Of a stretch of 41,939 bases of DNA, positions 34,187 through 41,939 are shown piece after piece. Source of the stretch: Bacteroidaceae bacterium. Its GTDB lineage: Bacteria > Bacteroidota > Bacteroidia > Bacteroidales > Bacteroidaceae. Positions within the stretch are counted from its first letter, which is position 1, and the number at the start of each line of letters is the position of its first letter. The stretch spans positions 1 through 41,939 of the forward strand of contig JAGASY010000129.1 of the NCBI GenBank assembly GCA_017621515.1. Direction: 5' to 3'. A program made the position numbers and the translations under genes. The notes beneath the pieces are model-generated. The model had not been told where the DNA came from, did no database searches, and saw nothing but the letters and a program-made list of their open reading frames with translations.

Positions 34187-37039
34187 TCATTTCTTACACA
34201 AGAAGCTGATTATAGCTCCCATAAGACGGTCGCGGAGAGAGCCTTCAACAATACATTCAAGCGGAAAACCAAGTGTCACCGCCTTGCAGTCTGCTCCATC
34301 GTATGCTATTCCGGCAGTCTGCCCATTGCTGTACAGCAGCATGGCAAAAGCCTTATTGTCCGCCTTCAGCACTTCAGGCGACGGCACACTGTAAGACAAA
34401 GGATTCATCTCTCTAAATATACTGAACGTCAGTCCACATCCATTCACTCCATCCACAAGCTTGCTTGTCAGCATTCCTTCGTATTGTGTATGAAGCGACG
34501 GACACCGCACACCTCCCTGCTTCATCAGATTACCTCCACTCACAAGCACCCGCCCGCCTTTGCGACAATAATCCTCTATCATCTGCGACATCCTGCCATC
34601 GAAGTTCTTCTGAACACCGTATATCACATCAACCATTCTATAGTGTTCAAAACGAACATCACCGTTGAGAACAGCTCCTTCACTTACTGAAGCAAACGAA
34701 TGTCTGCCTTCCAGTCTTATAGCTTTTCCATGAACAGAAACATAATCAAACGTATTGCCCATTACAATTTGACCTTCCAGCTCACTGCCGCTATATCCAA
34801 GACCGCTCTTTGTCTCTGAACCTATATTCGCTTTATTGAAGCTCAATTGTCTTCCGCAAAATCCGGCAAAAGCACCGTACTGCACACCGGGGTCGGCATC
34901 AAGGTCAAAGCCCTGTTCTTTCTCAGAATCAATCACAGCCGGACCTTCAAGACGCGTAAAAGCATTCACAACCAAAATGGTTCCTTCATTCTTGGAAGAA
35001 ATACATGCCGACAAAGTTTCCGACGGAAAGCTTTCACCACCCTTGTTCACTGCCGCAACCTTGAAAGAATAGACCATATCCGGTAAAAGGTCAATAGAAC
35101 AAGATGTCCCCTTGACAACCACACCATTATCAAAACCTTGATAACCGGAACGTGTATATACAATATAATGTGTCGGCTCCGCCGTAGGCTCCAGTTCGTC
35201 CTTCGTTGGTGTCCATCGCAATTCGGCAGTCCGTTTCTTTTCGTTCAGAGTCACAGAAAAGTTCTTCACAGGAAGAGGCTGTATCACATAATTGCGTTCG
35301 TGTTCCGTCGCCACAAACTTGACAATGCTTTTATAGACGGAACGACAGAAATCAAATTTAAACTGCGGATCATATCCTTTCCGCATATCGGCAAAGTTCT
35401 GATGAGAAAGCATTTCAAGAATACATGCCGGCACCATCGGTTCCCTTGCTTCTCCATAGTTACGGTTCCACAACTGCCGTATAGCCCATCCGTATTTCTT
35501 CAAATCTCTCGACAAGTTGGTAAGCAACATACTCGACAAGTCACGATTCACATAACGATCAAGCCCAGCTCCCGTCAAACCTTCATTAAAATCCGTCCTG
35601 TATATCGACAATGTACCCACATAGTCGTCCATCCGCGAGAATCCTGCATCCGTGTGAAATGCCACAGAAAGTTCAAACGGTACACCAAGCCCCTCGCACT
35701 GTGAATTATAGACAGAACCTCCCGACAAGAAATTCAAGGTTTGTGAGCGGCTGTTTATGTCATTGCGGTAATCGTCCTCAAAGAACGACTCATGTATATC
35801 CGAAGGCATTCCATACCACTGCACAGAATATTTGGCAGCCTCCGCCCATCTGGGCAAACCGCTCGTCCGCAAGTCCGATATGCCGTTTCCACGTGCAATA
35901 TTCCCCATACCGCCTCCAAAACGCACGGCATCGGCACTTACCTCACCATCTTCTCCGCTCCGGTTTGTAAGCACAACCATACCATAGTCATGCACACCTT
36001 TATCAAACTCAAAAGTACCAAGATAGACCCATGTGCCTCCTCCTATCTTCTGGTTCACCTGAAATTCAGTCATACCTCCTTTATGATACACCGTATAATG
36101 CGCATCAGACACGCTGTTGGGCAAAGTTCTGTATGACACATAGACTGCATACCGCCCTTCATCCGGAATATCCGGAATCCATTCAGCAAACGATTCATTC
36201 TTTTCATCCCGTGTAGTGGCTATATAGCGCGACGTTCCATACGTAAAAGGAGAGTCACACGGAAGATAGATTTCTTTCGTATTCGCAAAACCATCTCCCG
36301 AGGCAATATGCCATATCTTCTTATTGTTCTTTTTCCTTGCACCTTCTATATACATACCGTCCTTATGCGGATTATCATTATCCACAATCACTTCATGGCT
36401 TTGCCAGTCTCGTTCACGAGGAGTAAAGACCACAGCCCCAGCATTCTCCAACATCGGTATGATATAAGGAACGACAAATGTCTGCGAAAACAAGTCTTCT
36501 GTAGTGCAAAACAAGCGCGGTCGCTGCCATCTCCATTCGTTCTTGTCCGAATGGAAATAATGTCCATGGCTTTGCCACAACGATATATGCGTTCCTTCAA
36601 GCCCGGACGAAGCCGAATACGGACGGCTGATGTTCTTCACCCAAGGAGCACCGTGGTATGTCCTTGTCCACAGCCTTGCCATGTCCTTCTTTCCGCTTCT
36701 GAAAAAGTTCGGCACAAGCTCTTCTATCGGTCTGCCATCTGTGATGACCTGTATATCGTAGTCTCTCAACTTTTTCGGAAGAAGCTGACGAAGTTCCGAA
36801 TAAACTCTATCAACATCACTTTCCGTGAAATGTTGCTCCTGAAAGCCTCCTCCTGCCACGATGGTTATCATCTTCTGTTCTGCATCCACATTGCAACTCT
36901 TCAGCTTTGTCCTTGCAATCTTGGCATCAGTACGCTCATATTGGTCAAAATAGTCACTGACTATCCCCTGTATATTCTGCGCTCCTACAGAATGGGAACA
37001 TATCAGAAACTGTAATATAACAATGATATATCTTGTCAT
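34187..37039 (-). CDS. exported amidase-like protein with golvesin-like and fibronectin III domains
   Basis: The signal peptide ends at HSVGAQ near residue 21. A large domain follows with SLWQSHGHYFH (~155) and VAFHTDAGFS (~450), and PACILEMLSHQNFADMR at ~545, which resembles the late motif of N-acetylmuramoyl-L-alanine amidases (amidase_3). A golvesin/xanthan-lyase-like beta domain lies between (EGRYAVYVSYRTLPNSVSD, VHDYGMVVLTNRSG). A fibronectin type III domain spans about 585-680. The last ~250 residues include a glutamine-amidotransferase-like strand order (GRVLVSGGNLM). It probably acts on cell-wall or polysaccharide substrate in the periplasm or outside. The substrate is not certain. 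The plug-like gene ends 52 bases upstream. Confidence 0.75.
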   Translation of the reverse strand: MTRYIIVILQFLICSHSVGAQNIQGIVSDYFDQYERTDAKIARTKLKSCNVDAEQKMITIVAGGGFQEQHFTESDVDRVYSELRQLLPKKLRDYDIQVITDGRPIEELVPNFFRSGKKDMARLWTRTYHGAPWVKNISRPYSASSGLEGTHISLWQSHGHYFHSDKNEWRWQRPRLFCTTEDLFSQTFVVPYIIPMLENAGAVVFTPRERDWQSHEVIVDNDNPHKDGMYIEGARKKNNKKIWHIASGDGFANTKEIYLPCDSPFTYGTSRYIATTRDEKNESFAEWIPDIPDEGRYAVYVSYRTLPNSVSDAHYTVYHKGGMTEFQVNQKIGGGTWVYLGTFEFDKGVHDYGMVVLTNRSGEDGEVSADAVRFGGGMGNIARGNGISDLRTSGLPRWAEAAKYSVQWYGMPSDIHESFFEDDYRNDINSRSQTLNFLSGGSVYNSQCEGLGVPFELSVAFHTDAGFSRMDDYVGTLSIYRTDFNEGLTGAGLDRYVNRDLSSMLLTNLSRDLKKYGWAIRQLWNRNYGEAREPMVPACILEMLSHQNFADMRKGYDPQFKFDFCRSVYKSIVKFVATEHERNYVIQPLPVKNFSVTLNEKKRTAELRWTPTKDELEPTAEPTHYIVYTRSGYQGFDNGVVVKGTSCSIDLLPDMVYSFKVAAVNKGGESFPSETLSACISSKNEGTILVVNAFTRLEGPAVIDSEKEQGFDLDADPGVQYGAFAGFCGRQLSFNKANIGSETKSGLGYSGSELEGQIVMGNTFDYVSVHGKAIRLEGRHSFASVSEGAVLNGDVRFEHYRMVDVIYGVQKNFDGRMSQMIEDYCRKGGRVLVSGGNLMKQGGVRCPSLHTQYEGMLTSKLVDGVNGCGLTFSIFREMNPLSYSVPSPEVLKADNKAFAMLLYSNGQTAGIAYDGADCKAVTLGFPLECIVEGSLRDRLMGAIISFLCKK

Positions 37040-37091
37040 GCAATAAAAATCTTTAACAATCTGAATATAAAAGTTCTAACTCTTCACCGCT

Positions 37092-38336
37092 TCAATTTCT
37101 GAACACAAGCTTGCCAAACCCTACCAGCTTGTCATATCTTGTACCAAAAGCACGGTGATACACATACACATAATATTCGTTTTCAGTCTGATAGAAATCA
37201 CCTTCCGCAAAAGAAGTAAGTCCCGCACCACCGTCGTCAGGTACAAACAAATACTGGTAATTATACGAACCCTGCTTCAAGGGCATCACTATCTCGTAGG
37301 CATGTTCCATCAGATTATAGTCCATCCTATACTGTTCACACAACCTGTTGTTTGTCAGTTCTCCATTTATATACATGTTCCCGCCCGCAACTTGCGGCAT
37401 TTCCAGACGGAAATGGGTGAAAAAATAGTCACTTTCCGTCTCATTCATCTCATTGTCACCGTTTCTCACCCAGTAACGTCCGTCCTGATCCTCATCATAT
37501 ACATAATTTCGCCGAGGCTGGTCGGCAAATATTTCCGCATGATAATAAGGGTCAGAATACACCATGCGATCCACACGCATAGTCGGAGTGCGCTCGTCAA
37601 GAATCTCAAAGCGACGATATTCGTTGCCAGCATTGAAGATGAGCTGACGGTTGTGGTTGTATATCAGCTGATCCATGCGCATATAGGTGGGGCGCAGTCC
37701 GCTCACACTATTGTCCCACCTTCTGTTCTGGCATACTACGGGCTTAAACTCCTCCTGCGGATTATTCGCCTGATAGCCACGGTAATTGATATTGAAACTC
37801 AGCTGCTGATGCGACTTGTTGGTATCTATGTCCGTGTTTCCGTTTACCGTAATATCCACTCCCACTCTGGATTCAAGCACACTGAAACAGGCTCTCGCCA
37901 CAGGTTCTTCACCATCATCTGCATATATATCCATACGATAATTGCCACTGACCAGCAACTTTATATCATCATTCGGTATGCGTACAGAATAATGGTTATA
38001 CTCCATTTCCGTATTCATCGACTGCTCATAGCCTTCAATCCTGTTCCCGTTGAATCCGCTCAGATATTCACTCTCAAGCAAGTCAGAGCGTTTCCAGTCT
38101 GCATTGCAATGTACTATACTATAAGTATATCTGACATAGCTATGCTGAAGGTCGTCAAAGCTCACTTCCACAAAATTACTACCGCCAAGCAGCATGACGG
38201 GAGGTTCTCCCCATTCGCCGTTGACTTCCACTTGTATGCTTTTCAGATGGTCGGCAAACACAGCGTTCTCCTGTGCCACAAGTTGTCTAACCGACATACA
38301 GATACAAAAAGAATAGATGATTAGAAATTTCCACAT
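37092..38336 (-). CDS. T9SS plug-like protein (DUF5103)
   Basis: The 414-residue exported protein (signal peptide ending VRQLVAQ, ~22 residues) has the DUF5103 architecture of two beta-rich halves. Typical segments are RYTYSIVHCNADWKRSDLL near 67-85, DDIKLLVSGNYRMDIY and YVYVYHRAFGTRYDKLVGFG at the end. Family members have been named for the plug that closes the SprA translocon of the type IX secretion system. No SprA, PorV or other T9SS genes are in this window. Many Bacteroidales without T9SS also carry the gene, so a different role is possible. It precedes the amidase-like gene on the same strand. Confidence 0.88.
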   Translation of the reverse strand: MWKFLIIYSFCICMSVRQLVAQENAVFADHLKSIQVEVNGEWGEPPVMLLGGSNFVEVSFDDLQHSYVRYTYSIVHCNADWKRSDLLESEYLSGFNGNRIEGYEQSMNTEMEYNHYSVRIPNDDIKLLVSGNYRMDIYADDGEEPVARACFSVLESRVGVDITVNGNTDIDTNKSHQQLSFNINYRGYQANNPQEEFKPVVCQNRRWDNSVSGLRPTYMRMDQLIYNHNRQLIFNAGNEYRRFEILDERTPTMRVDRMVYSDPYYHAEIFADQPRRNYVYDEDQDGRYWVRNGDNEMNETESDYFFTHFRLEMPQVAGGNMYINGELTNNRLCEQYRMDYNLMEHAYEIVMPLKQGSYNYQYLFVPDDGGAGLTSFAEGDFYQTENEYYVYVYHRAFGTRYDKLVGFGKLVFRN

Positions 38337-38354
38337 GATTCTACAGATTTATCG

Positions 38355-38996
38355 TCAGGCTTTAACCAGCGGATGTTTACAGTATTCCCTGATGCCGCAC
38401 TTGTCACACTTCGGACTACGCGCCGTACACACATACCGTCCATGCAGCAGAAGCCAGTGGTGCGCTCTCGGAATAAGCTCTCCGGGAATATGCTTGACTA
38501 ATTCCTGTTCCACTGCATACGGTGTGGTACACTTGTCACCCACCAAACCAAGGCGGTGGCTCACACGGAAAATATGGGTATCAACCGCCATTGCAGCCTT
38601 GTTGAACACCACAGCCTGAATAACATTGGCTGTCTTGCGTCCGACTCCCGGAAGCTGAACAAGCTCATCCAGCGTGGCAGGCACTTCACCGCCAAACCGT
38701 GTGAGCAGCATACGCGCCATGCCGACAAGATGCTTCGCCTTGTTGTTGGGATAGCTCACACTACGTATGTATTCATAGATGACATCCGACTCCGCTTCCG
38801 CCATGACCTCCGCCGTAGGATAGTCGGCAAAGAGTTTAGGAGTGACCATATTCACACGCTTGTCCGTACACTGTGCAGACAATATCACGGCTACAAGGAG
38901 CTGAAAAGGACTTTCATACTCCAACTCCGTCTCAACCTCCGGCATTTCCTTCTCAAAATATCTTACGATTGCATCATATTGTTCCTGCTTTCTCAT
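38355..38996 (-). CDS. nth: endonuclease III
   Basis: This DNA glycosylase/AP lyase removes oxidised pyrimidines. The helix-hairpin-helix LPGVGRKTANVI lies at about residues 115-126 and carries the catalytic Lys; the catalytic Asp is in VDTHIFRVSHRLG. The four cluster cysteines occur with the classic spacing C-x6-C-x2-C-x5-C (CTARSPKCDKCGIREYC) near 190-206. The length of 213 residues is normal. The ATG at 38996 is clear. A TAnnTTTG box (minus strand, 39050-39057) lies about 55 bases upstream, next to the MITE. Confidence 0.97.
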   Translation of the reverse strand: MRKQEQYDAIVRYFEKEMPEVETELEYESPFQLLVAVILSAQCTDKRVNMVTPKLFADYPTAEVMAEAESDVIYEYIRSVSYPNNKAKHLVGMARMLLTRFGGEVPATLDELVQLPGVGRKTANVIQAVVFNKAAMAVDTHIFRVSHRLGLVGDKCTTPYAVEQELVKHIPGELIPRAHHWLLLHGRYVCTARSPKCDKCGIREYCKHPLVKA

Positions 38997-39049
38997 GTCT
39001 GTCTTTACTTATTCCAAATATGGTTGGTCATACACCTCTTTTTATTTTG

Positions 39050-39057
39050 CAAACTTA
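39050..39057 (-). promoter_or_regulatory. candidate -7 box for nth
   Basis: TAAGTTTG on the minus strand matches TAnnTTTG. The end of the MITE lies only ~20 bases upstream, so the element may provide or disturb the -33 region. Confidence 0.4.
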
Positions 39058-39076
39058 CATAATTTATTCAAATTTA

Positions 39077-39259
39077 GAGCCTGTTTAAATTTATTTTCGA
39101 GGAATTTCAAGAGGTATTTTTGAGAGGTTTTCTCAAGTTGAGGAGGAAGCATAGCGGGCTATGTGACCGACGACACTTGGAGAAAACAGCCAAAAAGACA
39201 CTCTAAATTCCCGAAAAACGGACTATAATAATTTTTTCGCAATAAATTTAAACAGGCTC
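39077..39259. mobile_element. 183-bp fold-back MITE with GAGCCTG ends and TTA target duplication
   Basis: The perfect 19-bp terminal repeats begin GAGCCTGTTTAAATTTATT and are flanked on each side by TTA (39074-39076 and 39260-39262), which looks like a 3-bp target duplication. The interior is also an imperfect inverted repeat: GGAATTT, TTTTTG and TTTTCTC recur in inverse order on the two arms, and CATAGC/CTATG form the tip. GAG ends and TNA duplication fit the IS1031 group of IS5 elements, though no transposase is present. The element is non-coding and sits between nth and the DUF4293 gene. Confidence 0.85.
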
Positions 39260-39296
39260 TTAGCAAGTTCACATTCCTTACAAACATCATATTTTA

Positions 39297-39341
39297 CCCT
39301 CCACCAAGAATATGCCAATCCGGCATATTCTTGGTGGAGGG
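39297..39341. terminator. 20-bp perfect hairpin
   Basis: CCCTCCACCAAGAATATGCC at 39297-39316 pairs perfectly with 39322-39341 around a five-base loop. It lies 37 bases beyond the stop of the minus-strand DUF4293 gene and probably ends that transcript, although no long T-run follows. Confidence 0.75.
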
Positions 39342-39378
39342 CAAGAACATAAAACCTATAAGTCGAAAATCGCTTATA

Positions 39379-39870
39379 TTATCTGAGCCTGTCAAGTGAG
39401 CGCACCAGTGCCTCGTCCTTTCTGATGCCATGTATGGCAAGAGCATTGAGTATCAGGCACAAGACCGGATAGATAGCTGCCACAGAAAGATGGAACCCGA
39501 CAGACTCGGAAGCTCCAGAATCAAAAGTGTCGAGTTTCAGCAAATAGACGTATGCAAAAAAGGCATAGACTCCTATATAGCCCAAAAGCAAAATGGAACT
39601 GAACACACAAAGGCGCAACTGACGCATACGCTTCCGGAACAGCAGCAGACTTACGAGAGAGGTCAAGAACACCAATATCAGAAGTACTCCCAATGCCCAC
39701 GGACCGGTACAGTCCATCGCCTTAAACGCGCCCTCTGCACTAAAAGTGAAATTTGAAAACTCAGCTACAATGTTTCCCTCGCTTGTATAATATGCCACAT
39801 CACTGCACAGTCCGGCAATGCAAAGCATACATATAATGGCAAGCCATACGGTTTGGATTCTCTGAATCAT
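39379..39870 (-). CDS. DUF4293 family membrane protein
   Basis: The 163-residue protein has four predicted membrane helices, starting with IQTVWLAIICMLCIAGLC. The second segment is GVLLILVFLTSLVSLLLF, the third SSILLLGYIGVYAFFAYVY, the fourth AAIYPVLCLILNALAIHGI. This layout and the ATG-MIQRIQT opening are typical of DUF4293, a Bacteroidetes-specific family of unknown role. An earlier start at 39915 would add 15 hydrophobic residues and is unlikely. It lies downstream of the omega gene on the same strand, a common Bacteroidales order with bamD. Confidence 0.85.
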   Translation of the reverse strand: MIQRIQTVWLAIICMLCIAGLCSDVAYYTSEGNIVAEFSNFTFSAEGAFKAMDCTGPWALGVLLILVFLTSLVSLLLFRKRMRQLRLCVFSSILLLGYIGVYAFFAYVYLLKLDTFDSGASESVGFHLSVAAIYPVLCLILNALAIHGIRKDEALVRSLDRLR

Positions 39871-39960
39871 ATTAAATTTAAAGATTAAAATAAAGACAGG
39901 ACACACGCAGAACAAGCGCGCCGGAATACTGTTGCCTGAAACTCATGATTCCAACAAACT

Positions 39961-40004
39961 GAAGATTGGCAAACCGCACACCATAATGCCTGTCGCCAAT
40001 CTTC
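39961..40004. terminator. hairpin after the omega gene
   Basis: GAAGATTGGC at 39961-39970 and GCCAATCTTC at 39995-40004 form a 10-bp perfect stem with a 24-base loop. It lies 35 bases after the omega stop on the minus strand and may reduce read-through into the DUF4293 gene. Confidence 0.5.
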
Positions 40005-40038
40005 AAGTACTTATTCTACGGTCTGTAAAAATCTCGTA

Positions 40039-40383
40039 TTAGTTGTTGTTAAGCTTCTCTGCCGTTTCCTTTGCCGGATTGCGGTAGTAGATGTTATCTT
40101 CAAGAAACTCCTGTGTTGCAATGAGAGTAGGCTTAGGAAGACGCTCATAATAACGAGAAATCTGTATCTGCTCCTCGTTCTCAAAAATCTCTTCAAGATT
40201 ATCGCTTGTAGAACCGAATTCCTGCAACTTCTTTGAAAGTTCCTCCTTTATTGTCACAGAAATTTGGTTGGCACGTTTGCCGATAATCGCAATTGTTTCG
40301 TAAACATTGTTGGTGTCTCTGCAAAAGTCCATCAAATTACGAGTGACTGTGGTTGCAGGAGCATTTGTTTTCTTGTAATCCAT
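40039..40383 (-). CDS. rpoZ: RNA polymerase omega subunit (RpoZ/Rpb6-like, Bacteroidetes form)
   Basis: The 114-residue protein shows the Rpb6/omega core NNVYETIAIIGKRANQISVT at residues ~25-44, which clamps the beta' subunit. A longer helical region follows, with KPTLIATQEFLEDNIYYRNP near the end. Bacteroidetes omega proteins are this divergent and often annotated as hypothetical. The gene lies 82 bases after bamD on the same strand, with its own candidate -7 box (TACATTTG, minus strand, 40406-40413). Confidence 0.85.
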   Translation of the reverse strand: MDYKKTNAPATTVTRNLMDFCRDTNNVYETIAIIGKRANQISVTIKEELSKKLQEFGSTSDNLEEIFENEEQIQISRYYERLPKPTLIATQEFLEDNIYYRNPAKETAEKLNNN

Positions 40384-40405
40384 ATTTATTTTTTTTGTTA
40401 TTGCA

Positions 40406-40413
40406 CAAATGTA
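40406..40413 (-). promoter_or_regulatory. candidate -7 box for rpoZ
   Basis: TACATTTG on the minus strand matches TAnnTTTG about 23 bases before the rpoZ start, giving a short leader. Confidence 0.4.
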
Positions 40414-40465
40414 TCAAGCTCTCCATAAATACGAGGGAGGAGACCCCTTGTCACAAAAATCCTTG

Positions 40466-41293
40466 TTACATAGATTTCTTCACCTTCGCATTGGCATGAC
40501 GGAAAATCTGGTCAGCCTCCTTCATGTATTCACTGTCAGGAAACTCATTCTTAAATCCGTAGTATTCATCGATTGTCTCTCTGAAACGCTCATCGATTTT
40601 CTCTTCCACACTCTTCACCGCAAGCTGATAGCGGGCACGCAGAATAAGAATGTAAAGGTCTTCACGAAGAGAGGTATAAGGATAAGACTTCAACGCGTTC
40701 TCCGCCGTAATGATGCTCGCCTCATAATTGCTTCCTCCGTTGGCACAATTTCCCACGTATGAGCCTAAATTATAGTAGAGCTTGGCAGAGTCATATTCCT
40801 TCTGCACAAGGCGGTTCTGAAGCTGGAAAATCATGTCATTGACTTCCTCCCGTCTGTTTGAATACGGGAAAAATTCAAGGAAGTCCTGTAGCTGATTGAT
40901 GGCTGTATAGGTAGGAGTCTGGTCAAGACGAGGGTCCGGTGACTGCATGAACGAAGCCTTTCCGCTGTAGAAACGCGCCTCCTCCGTATAATCGCCCTTT
41001 GGATAAGTCTTGTAGTAACGGTCGAAATACATGGTCGATGTCTCATAGTCACCCAAGTTATAGTAGCACATTCCCAGCATGAACAAGGATTCCTGTGCCT
41101 TGTCGGTACCTTTGAGAATCATCACAAGTTCTTCCAACAGTTGATAAGACCTTGTATATTGTCCGGCTGCATAAAATTCTTTTGCAGCCTCATATTTATA
41201 GTCGTAATTGGTCGTTTTGAGCAAATTGTTGTAACTGTTGCATGAAACAAGCATAGCCGAAACAACTGTTGCAATCAGAAATACCTTTCTCAT
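40466..41293 (-). CDS. bamD: outer membrane assembly lipoprotein BamD
   Basis: This lipoprotein belongs to the BAM complex, which inserts beta-barrel proteins into the outer membrane. The signal peptide ends in the lipobox AMLVSC with lipid Cys 18. Tetratricopeptide-like repeats then fill the protein: AAKEFYAAGQYTRSYQLLEE, FMLGMCYYNLGDYETSTMYF, TAINQLQDFLEFFPYSNR and YYGFKNEFPDSEYMKEADQI. The length of 275 residues fits the family. A good promoter precedes it (-7 TAACTTTG). It heads the bamD-rpoZ-DUF4293 run on the minus strand. Confidence 0.93.
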   Translation of the reverse strand: MRKVFLIATVVSAMLVSCNSYNNLLKTTNYDYKYEAAKEFYAAGQYTRSYQLLEELVMILKGTDKAQESLFMLGMCYYNLGDYETSTMYFDRYYKTYPKGDYTEEARFYSGKASFMQSPDPRLDQTPTYTAINQLQDFLEFFPYSNRREEVNDMIFQLQNRLVQKEYDSAKLYYNLGSYVGNCANGGSNYEASIITAENALKSYPYTSLREDLYILILRARYQLAVKSVEEKIDERFRETIDEYYGFKNEFPDSEYMKEADQIFRHANAKVKKSM

Positions 41294-41312
41294 ATAATTA
41301 TAAAATATGGTG

Positions 41313-41344
41313 CAAAGTTACACATTCAACACGATATAGACAAC
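41313..41344 (-). promoter_or_regulatory. bamD promoter with -7 and -33 boxes
   Basis: On the minus strand TAACTTTG (41313-41320) is preceded at a 20-base spacing by GTTG (41341-41344), close to the TTTG -33 box. The start codon is 20 bases downstream of the -7 box. This is the best complete promoter in the window. Confidence 0.55.
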
Positions 41345-41347
41345 TAT

Positions 41348-41379
41348 GTTTTTGAGTTTTTAAGTTTTTAAGTTTTTGG
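41348..41379. repeat. four tandem 8-bp GTTTTTRR units upstream of the bamD promoter
   Basis: The units GTTTTTGA, GTTTTTAA, GTTTTTAA and GTTTTTGG follow without gaps, directly upstream of the bamD -33 box. On the bamD strand they make phased A-tracts that could act as an UP-like element or vary in copy number by slippage. Confidence 0.8.
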
Positions 41380-41503
41380 AAACAATGATTTAAAGCTGGT
41401 TTGAACTTATTTTACTGGCATATTCTATATTTTACATGGTCATATTTGATGTTGATATGGGTGTACTGAGCAAATGTTGCAATGAAGGAATCTATGAATA
41501 TCA

Positions 41504-41734
41504 CTACAAACGGTCAAAAAAGTCCCCATAACAAAAAAATTTATATATATTTTTTAACAAAATTATTTTCTGACAAAATGTCGTAATATTCAATATTTTT
41601 AATTCCAAATTACTGATTTTATCTCCAAATAGCGTCTTTCTGATTTCGCTAAATGTTAAAATCCCAAGCCCTCTGGCACGCGTCAAAATGAAGCGCGACG
41701 AACTTTTGTCGAAGAACGGGGATTCTACACGCAT
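41504..41734 (-). CDS. possible small protein frame in repeat copy B
   Basis: The minus-strand frame of 76 codons starts MRVESPFFDKSSS and continues RGLGILTFSEIRK. Its first 33 residues match the frame in copy A (11994-12101) at about 24 positions. The later part is rich in Ile, Leu and Lys and has no counterpart in copy A. It is either a small gene carried by the element or a by-product of DNA conservation. Confidence 0.25.
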   Translation of the reverse strand: MRVESPFFDKSSSRFILTRARGLGILTFSEIRKTLFGDKISNLELKILNITTFCQKIILLKNIYKFFCYGDFFDRL

Positions 41735-41939
41735 TTTCTGAAGGCTTTACAAAATGTGAAATAGTGTTTCGTTTTGAGGCGGTTCTTTTACATTTGTTTA
41801 TCTCTGGCGAAGAGTCTTTTGAAAAAAACTACCAAGTTTTCAAATTTTCAGCACACTGTTTTTTTCTTCACAGCGCACTGCAATTTTAAAAACTTAGTAG
41901 TTTGGAGAAATTTTCAGCGTGGAGTTTTTGAAAAAGCAT
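41521..41939 (+). repeat. dispersed intergenic repeat, copy B (runs off the window)
   Basis: It is colinear with 11887-12320 in the same orientation and starts with AGTCCCCATAA. The best-conserved part is 41651-41857. After it come two AGCACACTG/AGCGCACTG motifs and ATTTTCAGCG near the edge. The element continues past the window, so its right end cannot be fixed. Confidence 0.85.

Larger units (their letters stand above)
41380..41939. other. AT-rich non-coding end of the window
   Basis: This stretch upstream of bamD holds repeat copy B from 41521 to the window edge. Before it, 41380-41520 has no gene or structure that I can support. The only open frame of note (41504-41734, minus) belongs to the repeat. 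Confidence 0.65.

Noticed and set aside
37155..38324. 389-codon plus-strand open frame
   Set aside because: It is antisense to the DUF5103 gene, rich in Ile and His without any motif, and therefore a codon-bias shadow.

Overview
The window looks like a chromosomal segment of a Bacteroidales bacterium (Bacteroides/Prevotella-type). The grounds are many TAnnTTTG -7 promoter boxes, near absence of strong Shine-Dalgarno sites, and typical family members: a PorE-like OmpA lipoprotein, a T9SS-plug (DUF5103) protein, the divergent RpoZ/Rpb6 omega subunit, a BamD lipoprotein, DUF4293, a Pif1-like helicase with a C-terminal HTH, and DUF5113-type sensor kinases. Genus cannot be fixed from sequence reading alone. 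No rRNA, tRNA or CRISPR was seen.

Layout. 1-7.0 kb: a minus-strand run of topB, a PorE-like lipoprotein, an rsmF-like rRNA methyltransferase and a conserved hypothetical. 7.2-9.9 kb: a small membrane protein, a secreted M48 metalloprotease and an AraC regulator. 9.96-11.8 kb: a frameshifted RhuM gene and a nitroreductase. 11.8-15.7 kb is an AT-rich accessory block. It holds a long intergenic repeat, a hairpin, and a type II restriction-modification system (HTH controller, MvaI/BcnI-like endonuclease, SPPY methyltransferase, plus a small acidic protein following the endonuclease). 15.7-16.6 kb: a DnaQ-like exonuclease and a small winged-helix-like protein.

16.7-22.5 kb is a signalling operon. 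A 1434-residue protein joins two membrane sensor-kinase modules end to end; it is followed by a response regulator and an overlapping small membrane protein with AbgT-like sequence. The first kinase module keeps the ATP-binding boxes but has Tyr-Gly where the His-Glu pair is expected. The second keeps His-Glu but has lost the glycine boxes. 22.5-23.4 kb is non-coding and contains a perfect 47-bp inverted repeat with 20-21 bp internal repeats. 23.4-27.9 kb is a two-gene DUF262 operon (one gene with a DUF1524 nuclease domain, one with an unrecognised C-terminus), a candidate anti-phage system, closed by a hairpin terminator.

28.0-41.3 kb is mostly housekeeping on the minus strand: L-serine ammonia-lyase, YraN, Pif1-like helicase, YgiQ, a large amidase-like secreted protein, a T9SS-plug-like protein, endonuclease III, DUF4293, omega and BamD. 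It is interrupted by a 183-bp fold-back MITE flanked by TTA. The last ~420 bases carry a second copy of the repeat at 11.9-12.3 kb, in the same orientation. Both copies keep a related minus-strand reading frame of about 33 codons.
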